Assembly: GCA_945883695.1 (NCBI GenBank)
Contig: CAMCYK010000020.1
Coordinates: forward strand, 1 to 44,251
DNA: 44,251 nt
Direction: 5' to 3'
Source of the DNA: Akkermansia muciniphila
Lineage (GTDB): Bacteria > Verrucomicrobiota > Verrucomicrobiia > Verrucomicrobiales > Akkermansiaceae
Part shown: one piece after another, positions 32,606 through 42,584 of the stretch
Numbering within the stretch: position 1 is the first letter of the stretch
Layout of the letters: each line of letters begins with the position of its first letter
The notes under the pieces: generated by a model
Database searches by the model: none
The model's input: only the letters and a program-made list of their open reading frames with translations
Told to the model about the DNA's origin: nothing
Program-made: the position numbers and the translations under genes

Positions 32606-32744
32606 GCCGGATGGCGCTCCGCTTGTCGATCCCTCCGCGGTCGCCCGCCATCCTCCGGCGATTCCCCGGCGGGCCGACGGTGGCCTCTGTTCCGGCAGGC
32701 CGACCAGATCGCCCATTCCTTCCAGCCCCCGGGCAAGAGCCGCA

Positions 32745-32780
32745 TTGACATCCGCCGCTTGGTAAAACATTGTATAACCA
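32745..32780 (+). promoter_or_regulatory. Promoter/operator of the MazE-Doc module
   Basis: TTGACA at 32745-32750 is a good -35 box. An imperfect 21-bp palindrome at 32760-32780 (half sites TGGTAAAACA and TGTATAACCA, 8 of 10 pairs symmetric) runs up to the first base of the ATG and contains TATAAC. The spacing to TATAAC is 22 nt, so the exact -10 is uncertain. The palindrome is the expected binding site for the AbrB-type antitoxin. Confidence 0.5.
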
Positions 32781-33007
32781 TGATTAAAACCATCGCCAAG
32801 GTCGGCAACTCCCACGGGATCATCTTCGACTCCACCCTGCTGCAACTCGCCCGCCTCAAGCCGGGTGACCAGGTGAACGTGGAGGTCCACCCGGGCGGCA
32901 CGATCACGATCACGCCGATGGAGCCGTTGCCTGGTCCGGCGGAGTTCACGGCCAAGGTAGAGGACGTCATGCAGCGCTATGCCCAAACCATGAAGCGCTT
33001 GGCATGA
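32780..33007 (+). CDS. MazE/AbrB-type antitoxin of the Doc module
   Basis: 75 residues. The SpoVT-AbrB swapped-hairpin DNA-binding fold is visible in MIKTIAKVGNSHGIIFDSTL, then LKPGDQVNVEVHPGGTITIT. A short acidic/basic helical tail (AKVEDVMQRYAQTMKRLA) should bind the toxin. The stop overlaps the toxin start by 4 bp (ATGA, 33004-33007). The classical antitoxin for Doc is Phd (YefM fold), so this pairing is of the alternative AbrB type. Confidence 0.85.
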   Translation: MIKTIAKVGNSHGIIFDSTLLQLARLKPGDQVNVEVHPGGTITITPMEPLPGPAEFTAKVEDVMQRYAQTMKRLA

Positions 33008-33402
33008 ATTCGAACCCGGACACCTGCATCCACCTGAACCCCGAACAGATTCTGCAAATCCATTCGGCGGCGATCCGTCTGTTCGGGGGATCTCCGGGGC
33101 TCCGCGATGCCGCGCTGCTCCAGTCGGCCGTCGCGGCACCAGCGGCGACGTTCGGCGGCAAGTCGATGTTCTCCGATACGGTCGAGGTGGCGGCGGCCTA
33201 CCTTTTCTACCTTTGCAGCAATCATCCCTTCATTGACGGCAACAAGCGGGTCGCCCTCGGTGCGTGCCTGATTTTCCTTGAGCTGAACGGCTACCAACCG
33301 GCCCCCGACAGCGAGGACTGGGAAAACCTCACCCTCGCCGTGGCCGCCGGGCTGCTGGGACGCGAGGAGATCGCGGCGACGCTGCGGAAGCTGCTGGGGT
33401 GA
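33004..33402 (+). CDS. doc: Doc-family toxin (Fic fold)
   Basis: 132 residues. The Fic/Doc motif HPFIDGNKRVA (His74 to Ala84) is intact, including the catalytic His and the Asn-Lys-Arg. Doc toxins phosphorylate elongation factor Tu and stop translation. The N-terminal part (LNPEQILQIHSAAIRLFGGS, GLRDAALLQSAV) is also typical, and the length matches the family. It is translationally coupled to the AbrB-type antitoxin. The 258 bp that follow (33403-33660) contain an AT-rich stretch at about 33510-33575 but no gene. Confidence 0.92.
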   Translation: MNSNPDTCIHLNPEQILQIHSAAIRLFGGSPGLRDAALLQSAVAAPAATFGGKSMFSDTVEVAAAYLFYLCSNHPFIDGNKRVALGACLIFLELNGYQPAPDSEDWENLTLAVAAGLLGREEIAATLRKLLG

Positions 33403-33660
33403 AACCCGACGAGACGTTTCTCCGCGGTTTCTCCCCGCCTTCTGGCTCATAGCACCCGGCTCCGCGCGGGTCGGGATGACGGTGATCACATTCACCGACA
33501 TGGCGATGGCCTGCCGATAAAAAATGCATGTCACACTATACCAATACAGGTAAATCAGAACGAAATTCACGCTGTTGGAGTAGTTCCAGGCCACGAAGCG
33601 GGCTTTCGCCCCTGGGAAAAAGCGTGAAGATCGGGACCGACCTGCTTGGGTCTGCCCAGG

Positions 33661-34074
33661 ATGAATGGAATGAACGGGAACGAGTCCACCGGCGGAGGAA
33701 CAGGGCGGACGCCGGATCCCTTCGCGGCGCTGGCCGGGCTCGGCAATCTCCCGGCGGGGCCGGACGACCCGCGGCATGCCGCACCCGCCAGCCCGCCACC
33801 GGCTTCCCGACGCGGAGAGAAAAACCTCAACCGCGGCCGGGTCGACATCGTCCGCCAGACCGCGCATCGCGGCGGCAAGGCCGTCACGGTGGCGAAGAAT
33901 TTCACCGGCATCGGGTTGGCGGAAAAGCAGGAGCTCGCGAAGGCGATGCAGAAGGCTTGCGGTACCGGAGGCACGGTGAAAGACGGCTGCATCGAAATCC
34001 AAGGCGACAGGCGGGAGGAAATGAAACGCATCCTGACCGCGGCCGGTTTCAAGCCGGTGATCGCCGGAGGCTGA
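33661..34074 (+). CDS. yciH: SUI1/YciH-family translation factor-like protein
   Basis: 137 residues from ATG 33661; a TTG at 33646 is possible. The N-terminal 60 residues are Gly/Pro-rich and disordered (GNESTGGGTGRTPDPFAALA). The SUI1 domain covers about 60-135, with RGGKAVTVAKNFTGIG, KACGTGGTVKDGCIEIQGD and a final helix (MKRILTAAGFKPV). The TG-GG-KD-IEIQGD signature is that of eIF1/YciH. Bacterial members influence fidelity of start-site selection. This could matter in a genome with few Shine-Dalgarno starts, though that link is only inference. Confidence 0.9.
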   Translation: MNGMNGNESTGGGTGRTPDPFAALAGLGNLPAGPDDPRHAAPASPPPASRRGEKNLNRGRVDIVRQTAHRGGKAVTVAKNFTGIGLAEKQELAKAMQKACGTGGTVKDGCIEIQGDRREEMKRILTAAGFKPVIAGG

Positions 34075-34236
34075 ACCCCGGCACACCGGCCGGCCTCTTC
34101 CCGGCGGCGCACCACGCGGCGGACGCCCGATCTTCCGAAGCTCGCGTTGGCATCCCACGCCCCTTCTGATAGGTTCGAGGCCAACGAAGGGATGGCCCGC
34201 GATTGGCAGCGGCATCTTTTCCCGACCTTCTCCACC

Positions 34237-35490
34237 ATGGCCCGACCCGATCCCGACGCCGACACGCCCCCTTGGGAGACCAAGCAACGCGCCACCGCCA
34301 AAGGACTGTTCCGCCGCTTCCTGCCGTGGGCGATCGGCGGCGCGCTGGTCGCCGCGGTGGCGCTGGGCCTGAAACCGAAACCGGTGGAGGTCGAAACCGG
34401 GGTCGTCGCCCGCGCGCCGCTCACGGTCCGCGTTTCGGAAGAAGGCAAAACCCGCATCCGCAACCGCTACGTCGTCGCCGCCCCGGTCAACGGCCGGATG
34501 CGCCGCGTGCCCCTGAAAGCCGGCGACGAGGTGAAGGCCGGCGAAACCCTGCTCACCGCGATCGAGCCGGTCGTCGCGCCGCTGCTCGATCCCCGCGCGA
34601 AAGTCCTCGCCGAAGCGATCGTCGCCTCCCGCCAGGCCAACCTCAGCCGCGCCGCCGAAGCGCTGGCCGCCGCCAAAAGCGCCCGCGAACTGGCCGACGC
34701 CGATCTCAAGCGCATCCACTCGATCGGCGGCGAAGCGATCTCCGACGCCGATCGCGACCGCGCCGAAATGGAGGCATCGATCAAGGCGGCCGACGTCCGC
34801 GGCGCGGAGTTCGCGCTCAAGGTCGCCGAGCACGAGGTCGCCCAGGCCCGCGCCGCGTTGGAACGGCCCGCCTATTCCGCGGACGACCCTGCGATCGAGG
34901 TCATCGCCCCGGTTTCCGGCCGCCTGCTCCACGTGATGCAGGAAAGCGAAACCGTGGTCATGGCCGGCACCCCGCTGGTCGAGATCGGCGACCCGGCGGA
35001 CCTCGAGATCGAGGCGGAGATCCTGTCGCGCGACGCGGTGACGATGAAGCCGGGCGACCCGGTCAGCGTCGAGCAATGGGGCGGCCCGCAGCCGCTTGCC
35101 GCCCGCGTCCGCCGGATCGAACCCGCCGCCTTCACCAAGATCTCCGCGCTCGGGGTGGAAGAACAGCGGGTTTACGTGCTTTGCGACCTGATCGATCCGC
35201 CGGCCGAAGCGCGGGCGCTCGGCGACCGCTTCCGGGTCGAGGTCCGGGTCGCCGTCTGGCAGCGCGACGACCTCCTGGTGATCCCGGCCGGCGCGCTGTT
35301 CCGCGAAGGCAACACCTGGAAAACCTTCGTCTTCCGCGATGGCAAGGCGAAGTCGGTCACGGTCGAAGCCGGCAAGACCGACAGCCGCTTCACCGAGGTG
35401 ATCTCCGGTCTGCAAGCCGGCGACGAGGTGCTGCTGCACCCGCCCGACACGGTAAAAGATGGCACGCCGGTGGTGAAGCGCGGGGCATGA
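34237..35490 (+). CDS. HlyD-family periplasmic adaptor (orphan)
   Basis: I chose ATG 34237 (MARPDPDADTPPWETK), giving 417 residues; ATGs at 34147 and 34192 would add a less likely N-terminus. One membrane anchor (FLPWAIGGALVAAVALGL, about 28-46) is followed by the first lipoyl half (VVAAPVNGRMRRVPLKAGDE), a coiled-coil hairpin (about 115-215), the second lipoyl half (EVIAPVSGRLLHVMQESETV), a beta-barrel and a C-terminal membrane-proximal domain (GDEVLLHPPDTVKDGTPV). It is clearly a membrane-fusion protein for an RND or ABC exporter, but no pump gene is next to it. The only other adaptor in the window (6059-7009) belongs to its own ABC set. Confidence 0.88.
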   Translation: MARPDPDADTPPWETKQRATAKGLFRRFLPWAIGGALVAAVALGLKPKPVEVETGVVARAPLTVRVSEEGKTRIRNRYVVAAPVNGRMRRVPLKAGDEVKAGETLLTAIEPVVAPLLDPRAKVLAEAIVASRQANLSRAAEALAAAKSARELADADLKRIHSIGGEAISDADRDRAEMEASIKAADVRGAEFALKVAEHEVAQARAALERPAYSADDPAIEVIAPVSGRLLHVMQESETVVMAGTPLVEIGDPADLEIEAEILSRDAVTMKPGDPVSVEQWGGPQPLAARVRRIEPAAFTKISALGVEEQRVYVLCDLIDPPAEARALGDRFRVEVRVAVWQRDDLLVIPAGALFREGNTWKTFVFRDGKAKSVTVEAGKTDSRFTEVISGLQAGDEVLLHPPDTVKDGTPVVKRGA

Positions 35491-35651
35491 GAGGCCGAGA
35501 ACAAGAATTGTCATGCCTTTCCATCCGCACGAGTCCTGCCGGGCCTGCCCATGCGTCTCTCTCGTGTTCTCCGCATCAAACCCGTTTGTAAACAATGCTG
35601 ACAAATTCCAGACTGTCCCCGAGTAATCGGCATCACAAGAATCATCATCCC

Positions 35652-38600
35652 ATGAAGAAAACCCTGTTTTCGATCCTGGCGGCCGTGGTCGCCCTGCCGC
35701 TGGGCGCCGCCACCGCCCCCAAGGAAGGCGAGCGCATCATCCTGCTCGGCAACGGCCTCGGCGAACGCTTCCTCGACCACCCGTATTTCGAGGCCGAACT
35801 GCAGCTCCGCTACCCCGGCAACGAGCTCGTCGTGCGCAACCTTTGCCGCGCCGGCGACACCCCGGGCTTCCGCCCGCATCCGTCGCGCAAATCGCAGTGG
35901 GCCTTCCCCGGGGCGGAGGAGTTTCACCCGCAGCACAGGCCCCACGCCGGCGAGGGCCAGCACCCGACGCCCGACCAGTGGCTCACCACTGTCAAGGCCG
36001 ACACCATCCTCGGCTTCTTCGGCTACAACGAGTCCTTCGACGGCCCGGCCGGCATCGAGCGCTTCAAGGGCGAGCTCGACGCCTTCATCACCCACACCCA
36101 GGCCCAGAAATACAATGGCTCGGCCGCCCCGCGGCTGATCCTCGTTTCGCCGATCGCCTACGAGAACCTGTCCGCCAGCCGCGACCTGCCGGACGGCAAA
36201 AAGGAGAACGAGAACCTCGCCCTTTACGCCAAGGCGATGGGGGAAGTCGCCGCCGCGCGGAAGGTCGAGTTCATCGATCTCTTCGACGCCACCGCCAAGC
36301 TCTACGGCACGCTCGACAAGCCTTTCACCCGCAACGGCTTCCTGCCGAACGACGACGGCTACAAGAAGCTCGGCCCGGTGCTGGTCGACCAGGCTTTCGG
36401 CAAGTCGCCGCGCAAGGCGACCGGCCAGGCCGCCGCGGTGGTCGAGGCGATCCGCGACAAGAATTGGTTCTGGTTCAACGACTTCCGGATGCTCAACGGC
36501 GTCCACGTCGACGGCCGCCGCTACAATCCCTTCGGCCCCGCCAACTACCCCGCCGAAACCGCCAAGATGCGCGCGATGACCGAAGCCCGCGACCGCGCCG
36601 TGTGGGCGATCGCGACCGGCCGCAGCTTCGACCTGAAGACCGCCGACGACGCCACGCCAAAGCTGCCGGAGGTCAAAACCAACTACCAGCCGAGCAACAA
36701 GAACGGCAGCCCGGAATACAAGTATGGCAAGGATGCCGAGAACACCCTGACCGTGCCCGAAGGCTACAAGGTCGAGCTCTTCGCCTCCGAAAAGGAGTTC
36801 CCGAACCTCGCCAATCCGGTCCAGCTGTCCTTCGACAACAAGGGCCGCCTGTGGGTCGCCGCGATGCCGAGCTATCCGCACTACCGCCCGGGTGACAACC
36901 GTCCCGACGACAAGCTGCTGATCTACGAGGACACCAACAACGACGGCAAGGCGGACAAGGAGATCGTCTTCGCCGACAAGCTGCACCTGCCGATCGGCTT
37001 CGAGTTCGCGCCGGAAGGCGTCTATGTTTCGCAGGAACCCCACCTCATCCTGCTGCGCGACACCGATGGCGACGACAAGGCGGACAGCCGCGAGGTCGTG
37101 CTGACCGGCTTCGATTCGCACGATACCCACCACGCGATCTCCGCTTACGCCGCCGATCCTTCCGGGGCCTTCATGATGTGCGAGGGCGTGTTCCTCCACT
37201 CGAACGTCGAAACGCCCTACGGCCCGGTCCGCGGCGTCGACGGCGGCTTCTACCGCTTCAGCCCGCAGCGCACCCACCTCGAGCGCACCGCCCAGCTCAG
37301 CATCCCGAACCCGTGGGGCGTCGCCTTCGACGACTGGGGCCAGGACTTTTTCCTCCACACCTCGGGCACCAGCATCAACTGGATGCTGCCGGTCTCGATC
37401 AAGCCGCCCTACGGCGCGAAGACCCCGTCGACCCCGAACCTCGCGCCGAAAGGCCACGAAGTCCGCCCGACCTCCGGGCTCGAGTTCGTCTCGTCGCGCC
37501 ATTTCCCCGATGAAGTCCAGGGCGACATGCTGCTCGGCAACGCGATCGGCTTCCTCGGCATCAAGCAGCACAAAATCGAGGATGACGGCACCGGCTACAA
37601 GACCACCTTCCGCCAGGATTTGCTGAAGTCGTCGGACGGCAATTTCCGCCCGGTCGACCTCGAGTTCGCGCCCGACGGTTCGCTCTACGTCGTCGACTGG
37701 CACAACGTGCTGATCGGCCACATGCAGCACAATGCCCGCGACCCGCTCCGCGACCATGTCCACGGCCGCATTTACCGCATCACCTACCCGTCGCGCCCGC
37801 TGGTGACGCCGGCCAAGGTCGCCGGCGCGCCGCTCGCCACCCTCTTTGAAAACCTCACGGAGCCCGAGTTCCGCACCCGCTACCGCTCCCGCCGCGAGAT
37901 CCGCAACCATCCGGCCGACAAGGTGATGCCGGCGCTCCGCGAATGGGTGGCGAAGCTCGATCCGAAGAATCCGCGCTACGAGCACCACCGCCTCGAAGCC
38001 CTCTGGACCTCGTGGGCCGTCAACCAGGTCGACACCGGCTTGCTGCTGCAACTGCTCGACTCGCCCGACCACCGCGTCCGCTCCGCCGCGGTGCGGGTGC
38101 TGCGCTACAACTTCCGCAGCTTCGTCGACCATGTCGCCCTGCTGACCAAGGCCGCCAAGGATCCCCACGGCCGCGTCCGGCTGGAAGCGATCGCCGCCGC
38201 CTCGTGGCTCGACAACGCCGCCGCCCGGAAGGTCGTCGAGGAAGCCGCCAAGCAGCCGCTCGATGACTGGAGCAAGGCCGCCGCGAAAACCGCCGCCGAC
38301 CGCCTCGCCGGCCGCACGGAAGATGTCGTCGACGAGCACCCCGCGCCGAAGCCGCCCGCCCACCTCGCGGCGGCCGACCAGCAGCGCTTCCTCGCCGGTC
38401 ATGAAATCTACTTCCGCGACGGCCACTGCGGCACCTGCCATCAGGCCGACGGCAACGGCCTGCCCTCCGCCGGTTTCCCGCCGCTGACCGAGAGCTTCTG
38501 GGTCACCGGCAGCGAGGAACGCCTGATCAAGCTGACCCTCCACGGCCTGATGGGTCCCTTCGAACTCAAGGGCGTGAAGTATCCCGGCCAGGTCCCGATG

Positions 38601-38783
38601 ACCCCCTTCGGCGGCCTGCTCAAGGACCAGGAAATCGCCGACGTCCTGACCTATGTCCGCAACAGCTTCGGCAACAAGGCCGCCCCGGTGACCGCGGAAA
38701 GCGTCGCCAAGGTCCGCGAGGCGACCGGTATCCGGTCCTTCTACTCGCCGGAAGAACTGCTCAAGGAGCACCCGGACAAGTAA
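35652..38783 (+). CDS. SGNH-propeller-HEAT-cytochrome c fusion (PVC-type haem-binding protein)
   Basis: From ATG 35652 (MKKTLFSILAAVVALPLGAA, a signal peptide) the protein has 1043 residues. Domains in order: an SGNH-like domain (about 25-250; IILLGNGLGERFLD and the late DDGYKKLGPV), a linker, and a membrane-bound dehydrogenase-type beta-propeller (about 370-720; TVPEGYKVELFASEKEFPNL, FDNKGRLWVAAMPSYP, NPWGVAFDDWGQDFF, FAPDGSLYVVDWHN). HEAT-like helices follow at about 760-890, then a class I cytochrome c with Cys926-x-x-Cys929-His930 (CGTCHQADGNGLP). This layout is characteristic of PVC bacteria. It probably oxidises a sugar or alcohol and carries its own electron acceptor. The Ser of block I appears replaced (GNGLG in place of GDS), so esterase activity is doubtful. 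Confidence 0.9.
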   Translation: MKKTLFSILAAVVALPLGAATAPKEGERIILLGNGLGERFLDHPYFEAELQLRYPGNELVVRNLCRAGDTPGFRPHPSRKSQWAFPGAEEFHPQHRPHAGEGQHPTPDQWLTTVKADTILGFFGYNESFDGPAGIERFKGELDAFITHTQAQKYNGSAAPRLILVSPIAYENLSASRDLPDGKKENENLALYAKAMGEVAAARKVEFIDLFDATAKLYGTLDKPFTRNGFLPNDDGYKKLGPVLVDQAFGKSPRKATGQAAAVVEAIRDKNWFWFNDFRMLNGVHVDGRRYNPFGPANYPAETAKMRAMTEARDRAVWAIATGRSFDLKTADDATPKLPEVKTNYQPSNKNGSPEYKYGKDAENTLTVPEGYKVELFASEKEFPNLANPVQLSFDNKGRLWVAAMPSYPHYRPGDNRPDDKLLIYEDTNNDGKADKEIVFADKLHLPIGFEFAPEGVYVSQEPHLILLRDTDGDDKADSREVVLTGFDSHDTHHAISAYAADPSGAFMMCEGVFLHSNVETPYGPVRGVDGGFYRFSPQRTHLERTAQLSIPNPWGVAFDDWGQDFFLHTSGTSINWMLPVSIKPPYGAKTPSTPNLAPKGHEVRPTSGLEFVSSRHFPDEVQGDMLLGNAIGFLGIKQHKIEDDGTGYKTTFRQDLLKSSDGNFRPVDLEFAPDGSLYVVDWHNVLIGHMQHNARDPLRDHVHGRIYRITYPSRPLVTPAKVAGAPLATLFENLTEPEFRTRYRSRREIRNHPADKVMPALREWVAKLDPKNPRYEHHRLEALWTSWAVNQVDTGLLLQLLDSPDHRVRSAAVRVLRYNFRSFVDHVALLTKAAKDPHGRVRLEAIAAASWLDNAAARKVVEEAAKQPLDDWSKAAAKTAADRLAGRTEDVVDEHPAPKPPAHLAAADQQRFLAGHEIYFRDGHCGTCHQADGNGLPSAGFPPLTESFWVTGSEERLIKLTLHGLMGPFELKGVKYPGQVPMTPFGGLLKDQEIADVLTYVRNSFGNKAAPVTAESVAKVREATGIRSFYSPEELLKEHPDK

Positions 38784-38812
38784 GCGGACAGCGGCCAACG
38801 GGCGCCCGATCC

Positions 38813-38981
38813 CCGCGGCCGCCGGCCGCAAAGGTAGGGTCGGACGCCCCCGGCCGACCGGCCTGCCCTCCGTAGCCTCGGCGAAGGAGGGAACGGTCCC
38901 CGACGGCCCGCCCCACCCTCGCGGAAAGAACCGTCCCCACCCGTCCTCCGCGGACGAGCGGGGGCGCGTCGTCCCTACCTT
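38813..38981. repeat. Dispersed intergenic repeat, copy C (longest)
   Basis: It begins with a GC palindrome (GCGGCCGCCGGCCGC) followed by AAAGGTAGGGTCGGACGC (core from 38830) and ends GTCGTCCCTACCTT at 38981, so the ends are inverted repeats. An insertion relative to copies A and B (CCTCCGTAGCCTCGGCGAAG) recurs in altered form at 39226-39250. It occupies the first third of the 568-bp gene-free gap 38784-39351. Confidence 0.85.
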
Positions 38982-38991
38982 GCCGCCGCAG

Positions 38992-39150
38992 GCTCTTGGA
39001 CTGCTGCGATGATTCGCAGCTTTCGAGTGCGGGGTGAGGCTCGCCGCTCGGGTGGATTGAGGCGACCCTGCCCGATCGCCTCCTCCCGCCCGAACGGCCC
39101 GCCGCACCCGTCATTCCGAGAGCTGCGAATCATCGCAGCAGTCCAAAAGC
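38992..39150. repeat. Inverted repeat, 30-bp arms (26 bp perfect), 99-bp spacer
   Basis: The left arm 38996-39021 and the right arm 39121-39146 are perfect reverse complements over 26 bp (core CTGCTGCGATGATTCGCAG on the left). Extending outwards to 38992 and 39150 adds 3 of 4 matches. The spacer 39022-39120 has no frame of note. It directly follows repeat copy C. It could be the ends of a small non-autonomous element or a long RNA stem. Confidence 0.9.
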
Positions 39151-39303
39151 GGCCGCGCCGCGGTCTTCGGCCCCCCGCTTCATCTTGAACGCAAGCCCCG
39201 TGGTTCCACGGACCAGCAAGCTTGTCCTCCGTGGCCTTGTCGAAGGAGCGGTCGCGTCATCCCTCCCTGGCCTGTCCCTACCCCCCGGGGCCAATTCCTT
39301 TGA

Positions 39304-41601
<2,298 letters not shown>

Positions 41602-41639
41602 ACCGTGGCTGCGGCATCTTGCCGCCCGGCCTTTTCACA

Positions 41640-41676
41640 ATCCCGGCAGCGCCCCGTCGCTGCCGGGATGTTTTTT
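41640..41676 (+). terminator. Intrinsic terminator of icd
   Basis: A perfect 12-bp stem (ATCCCGGCAGCG paired with CGCTGCCGGGAT) with a 6-nt loop is followed by G and six T. It lies 38 bp after the icd stop and is the strongest rho-independent terminator in the window. Confidence 0.92.
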
Positions 41677-41829
41677 GTGAAACATCGCGGCTGTTAGGAA
41701 TTTGCTTTTGGCGGGAGGCTCCTGAAACAGCCGTTGGGGGAGTCTTCGCTGCGCTATGCCTGCCCAAGCCGGACCGGAGGGCGGGGAAAAGGGGGTGATA
41801 CTCCTGCGTTGGCTGCGCCGGGAATCTGG

Positions 41830-41965
41830 TAAGGGTGCAAACTTCGCTCTCCTCGGGGAATGGCAGGCGGACACCAGAGAAACTGTCTTTACCTCGTCCA
41901 TGGCCTTGTTGGCCGCCTAGTATTGGCACGTTGTAACCGGGGTCCAAGTCCCCTGTGGAAATACC
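41830..41965. other. Structured, apparently non-coding segment
   Basis: Within the 699-bp gap 41602-42300, this stretch holds several short stems: GACA/TGTC around 41868-41887, GGCC-TTGTT-GGCC near 41901-41914, and GGGG-TCCAAGT-CCCC near 41940-41954, followed by a CCAG. The last stem-loop recalls the T-arm of a tRNA or a domain-I hairpin of a group II intron, but I cannot fold a canonical tRNA or find intron ends. No convincing reading frame exists on either strand. Confidence 0.3.
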
Positions 41966-42077
41966 AGAACATGAACATGCGAAAACCGCCACCAGAGGCC
42001 AAGTGCGGAAGGGCGACCGACCGCGTAAAGGAAGGCTATGGGAACGCATCCATTTGACTGTCCCTCTGTCTCTCCCC

Positions 42078-42137
42078 AAAGCCAACGCCGCGCTGCGTCC
42101 CAGCGAGACACTCAACGCCATCCTCGCGGCGATCTGA
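42078..42137 (+). pseudogene. Duplicated 3' tail of icd
   Basis: These 60 bp encode [19 protein letters not shown] plus stop, identical in protein to the end of the live icd (41542-41601). The DNA differs at 8 positions: seven third-codon positions and one in the stop (TGA versus TAA). The sequence upstream is unrelated to icd. A separate terminator follows at 42196. Confidence 0.9.
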
Positions 42138-42145
42138 GCCCTGGC

Positions 42146-42175
42146 GGAGGCTTCCGGAGGCTTCCGGAGGCTTCC
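42146..42175. repeat. Three tandem 10-bp repeats
   Basis: GGAGGCTTCC occurs three times in a row, directly downstream of the duplicated icd tail and upstream of its terminator. Confidence 0.9.
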
Positions 42176-42195
42176 AGCCTCCCGGCCACCTTCCA

Positions 42196-42228
42196 AGCCC
42201 GTCGACCCTCCGGTCGGCGGGCTTTTTC
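42196..42228 (+). terminator. Intrinsic terminator after the duplicated icd tail
   Basis: A 12-bp stem (AGCCCGTCGACC with GGTCGGCGGGCT, one G-U pair) with a 4-nt loop CTCC is followed by a run of five T. Position and strength are those of a gene-end terminator, yet the only coding sequence before it is the icd tail fragment. Confidence 0.88.
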
Positions 42229-42243
42229 GTGCCCTCATCAAAC

Positions 42244-42284
42244 TTCTGAAATTCAGAATCGCTTCTTGTGCTCGGTTCTGAATC
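42244..42284 (+). promoter_or_regulatory. Probable operator of the HigBA module
   Basis: A perfect 15-bp palindrome TTCTGAA-A-TTCAGAA lies at 42244-42258 and a further half site TTCTGAATC at 42276-42284, ending 16 bp before the toxin start. Paired and extra half sites just upstream of a toxin-antitoxin operon are the usual HigA autoregulatory layout. Confidence 0.6.
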
Positions 42285-42300
42285 GTGGAACTTGTAAGGG

Positions 42301-42579
42301 GTGATCGAAAGTTTCGGCGACAAGCAGACCGAAAAGCTATGGAAGGGAGAACGTCACAAAATTCCCGTCGAGATCGAGAACCGAGCCGCCATCAAACTCA
42401 GCCTGCTCAACGCCGCCACCTCGCTCGACGAATTGAGAGTCCCGCCCAGCAACCACCTCGAGGCCCTGAAGGGAGATCGCGCCGGCCAGCACAGCATCCA
42501 CATCAACAGCCAATACCGCCTCTGCTTCGAGTGGAACAACGGCAACCCTCGCAAAGTCGAGATCACCGACTACCATTGA
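42301..42579 (+). CDS. higB: HigB toxin (RelE superfamily)
   Basis: 92 residues from GTG 42301. The sequence follows the Proteus-type HigB pattern closely: MIESFGDKQTEKLWKGERHK, LSLLNAATSLDELRVPPSNH, LEALKGDRAGQHSIHINSQY and RLCFEWNNG, ending VEITDYH. It is a ribosome-dependent mRNA endonuclease; the basic and aromatic residues in the last two motifs are those used in catalysis. AAGGG abuts the GTG, which is too close for normal Shine-Dalgarno spacing. The antitoxin gene follows after 5 bp, toxin first, as is standard for higBA. Confidence 0.93.
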   Translation: MIESFGDKQTEKLWKGERHKIPVEIENRAAIKLSLLNAATSLDELRVPPSNHLEALKGDRAGQHSIHINSQYRLCFEWNNGNPRKVEITDYH

Positions 42580-42584
42580 CCTTC

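Noticed and set aside
33490..33531. Short frame starting MTVITFTDMAMACR upstream of the SUI1 gene
   Set aside because: Only 14 codons, no conserved feature; the AT-rich stretch around it is more likely promoter DNA.
35511..39107. Minus-strand frame of almost 1200 codons opposite the PVC-type cytochrome protein
   Set aside because: Antisense shadow; runs through the repeat region and lacks any recognisable domain, whereas the plus strand has signal peptide, propeller and CxxCH.
41833..41970. Possible tRNA or selenocysteine-like tRNA after icd
   Set aside because: A T-arm-like hairpin is present, but the acceptor ends do not pair and no proper anticodon arm can be drawn; listed only as structured DNA.
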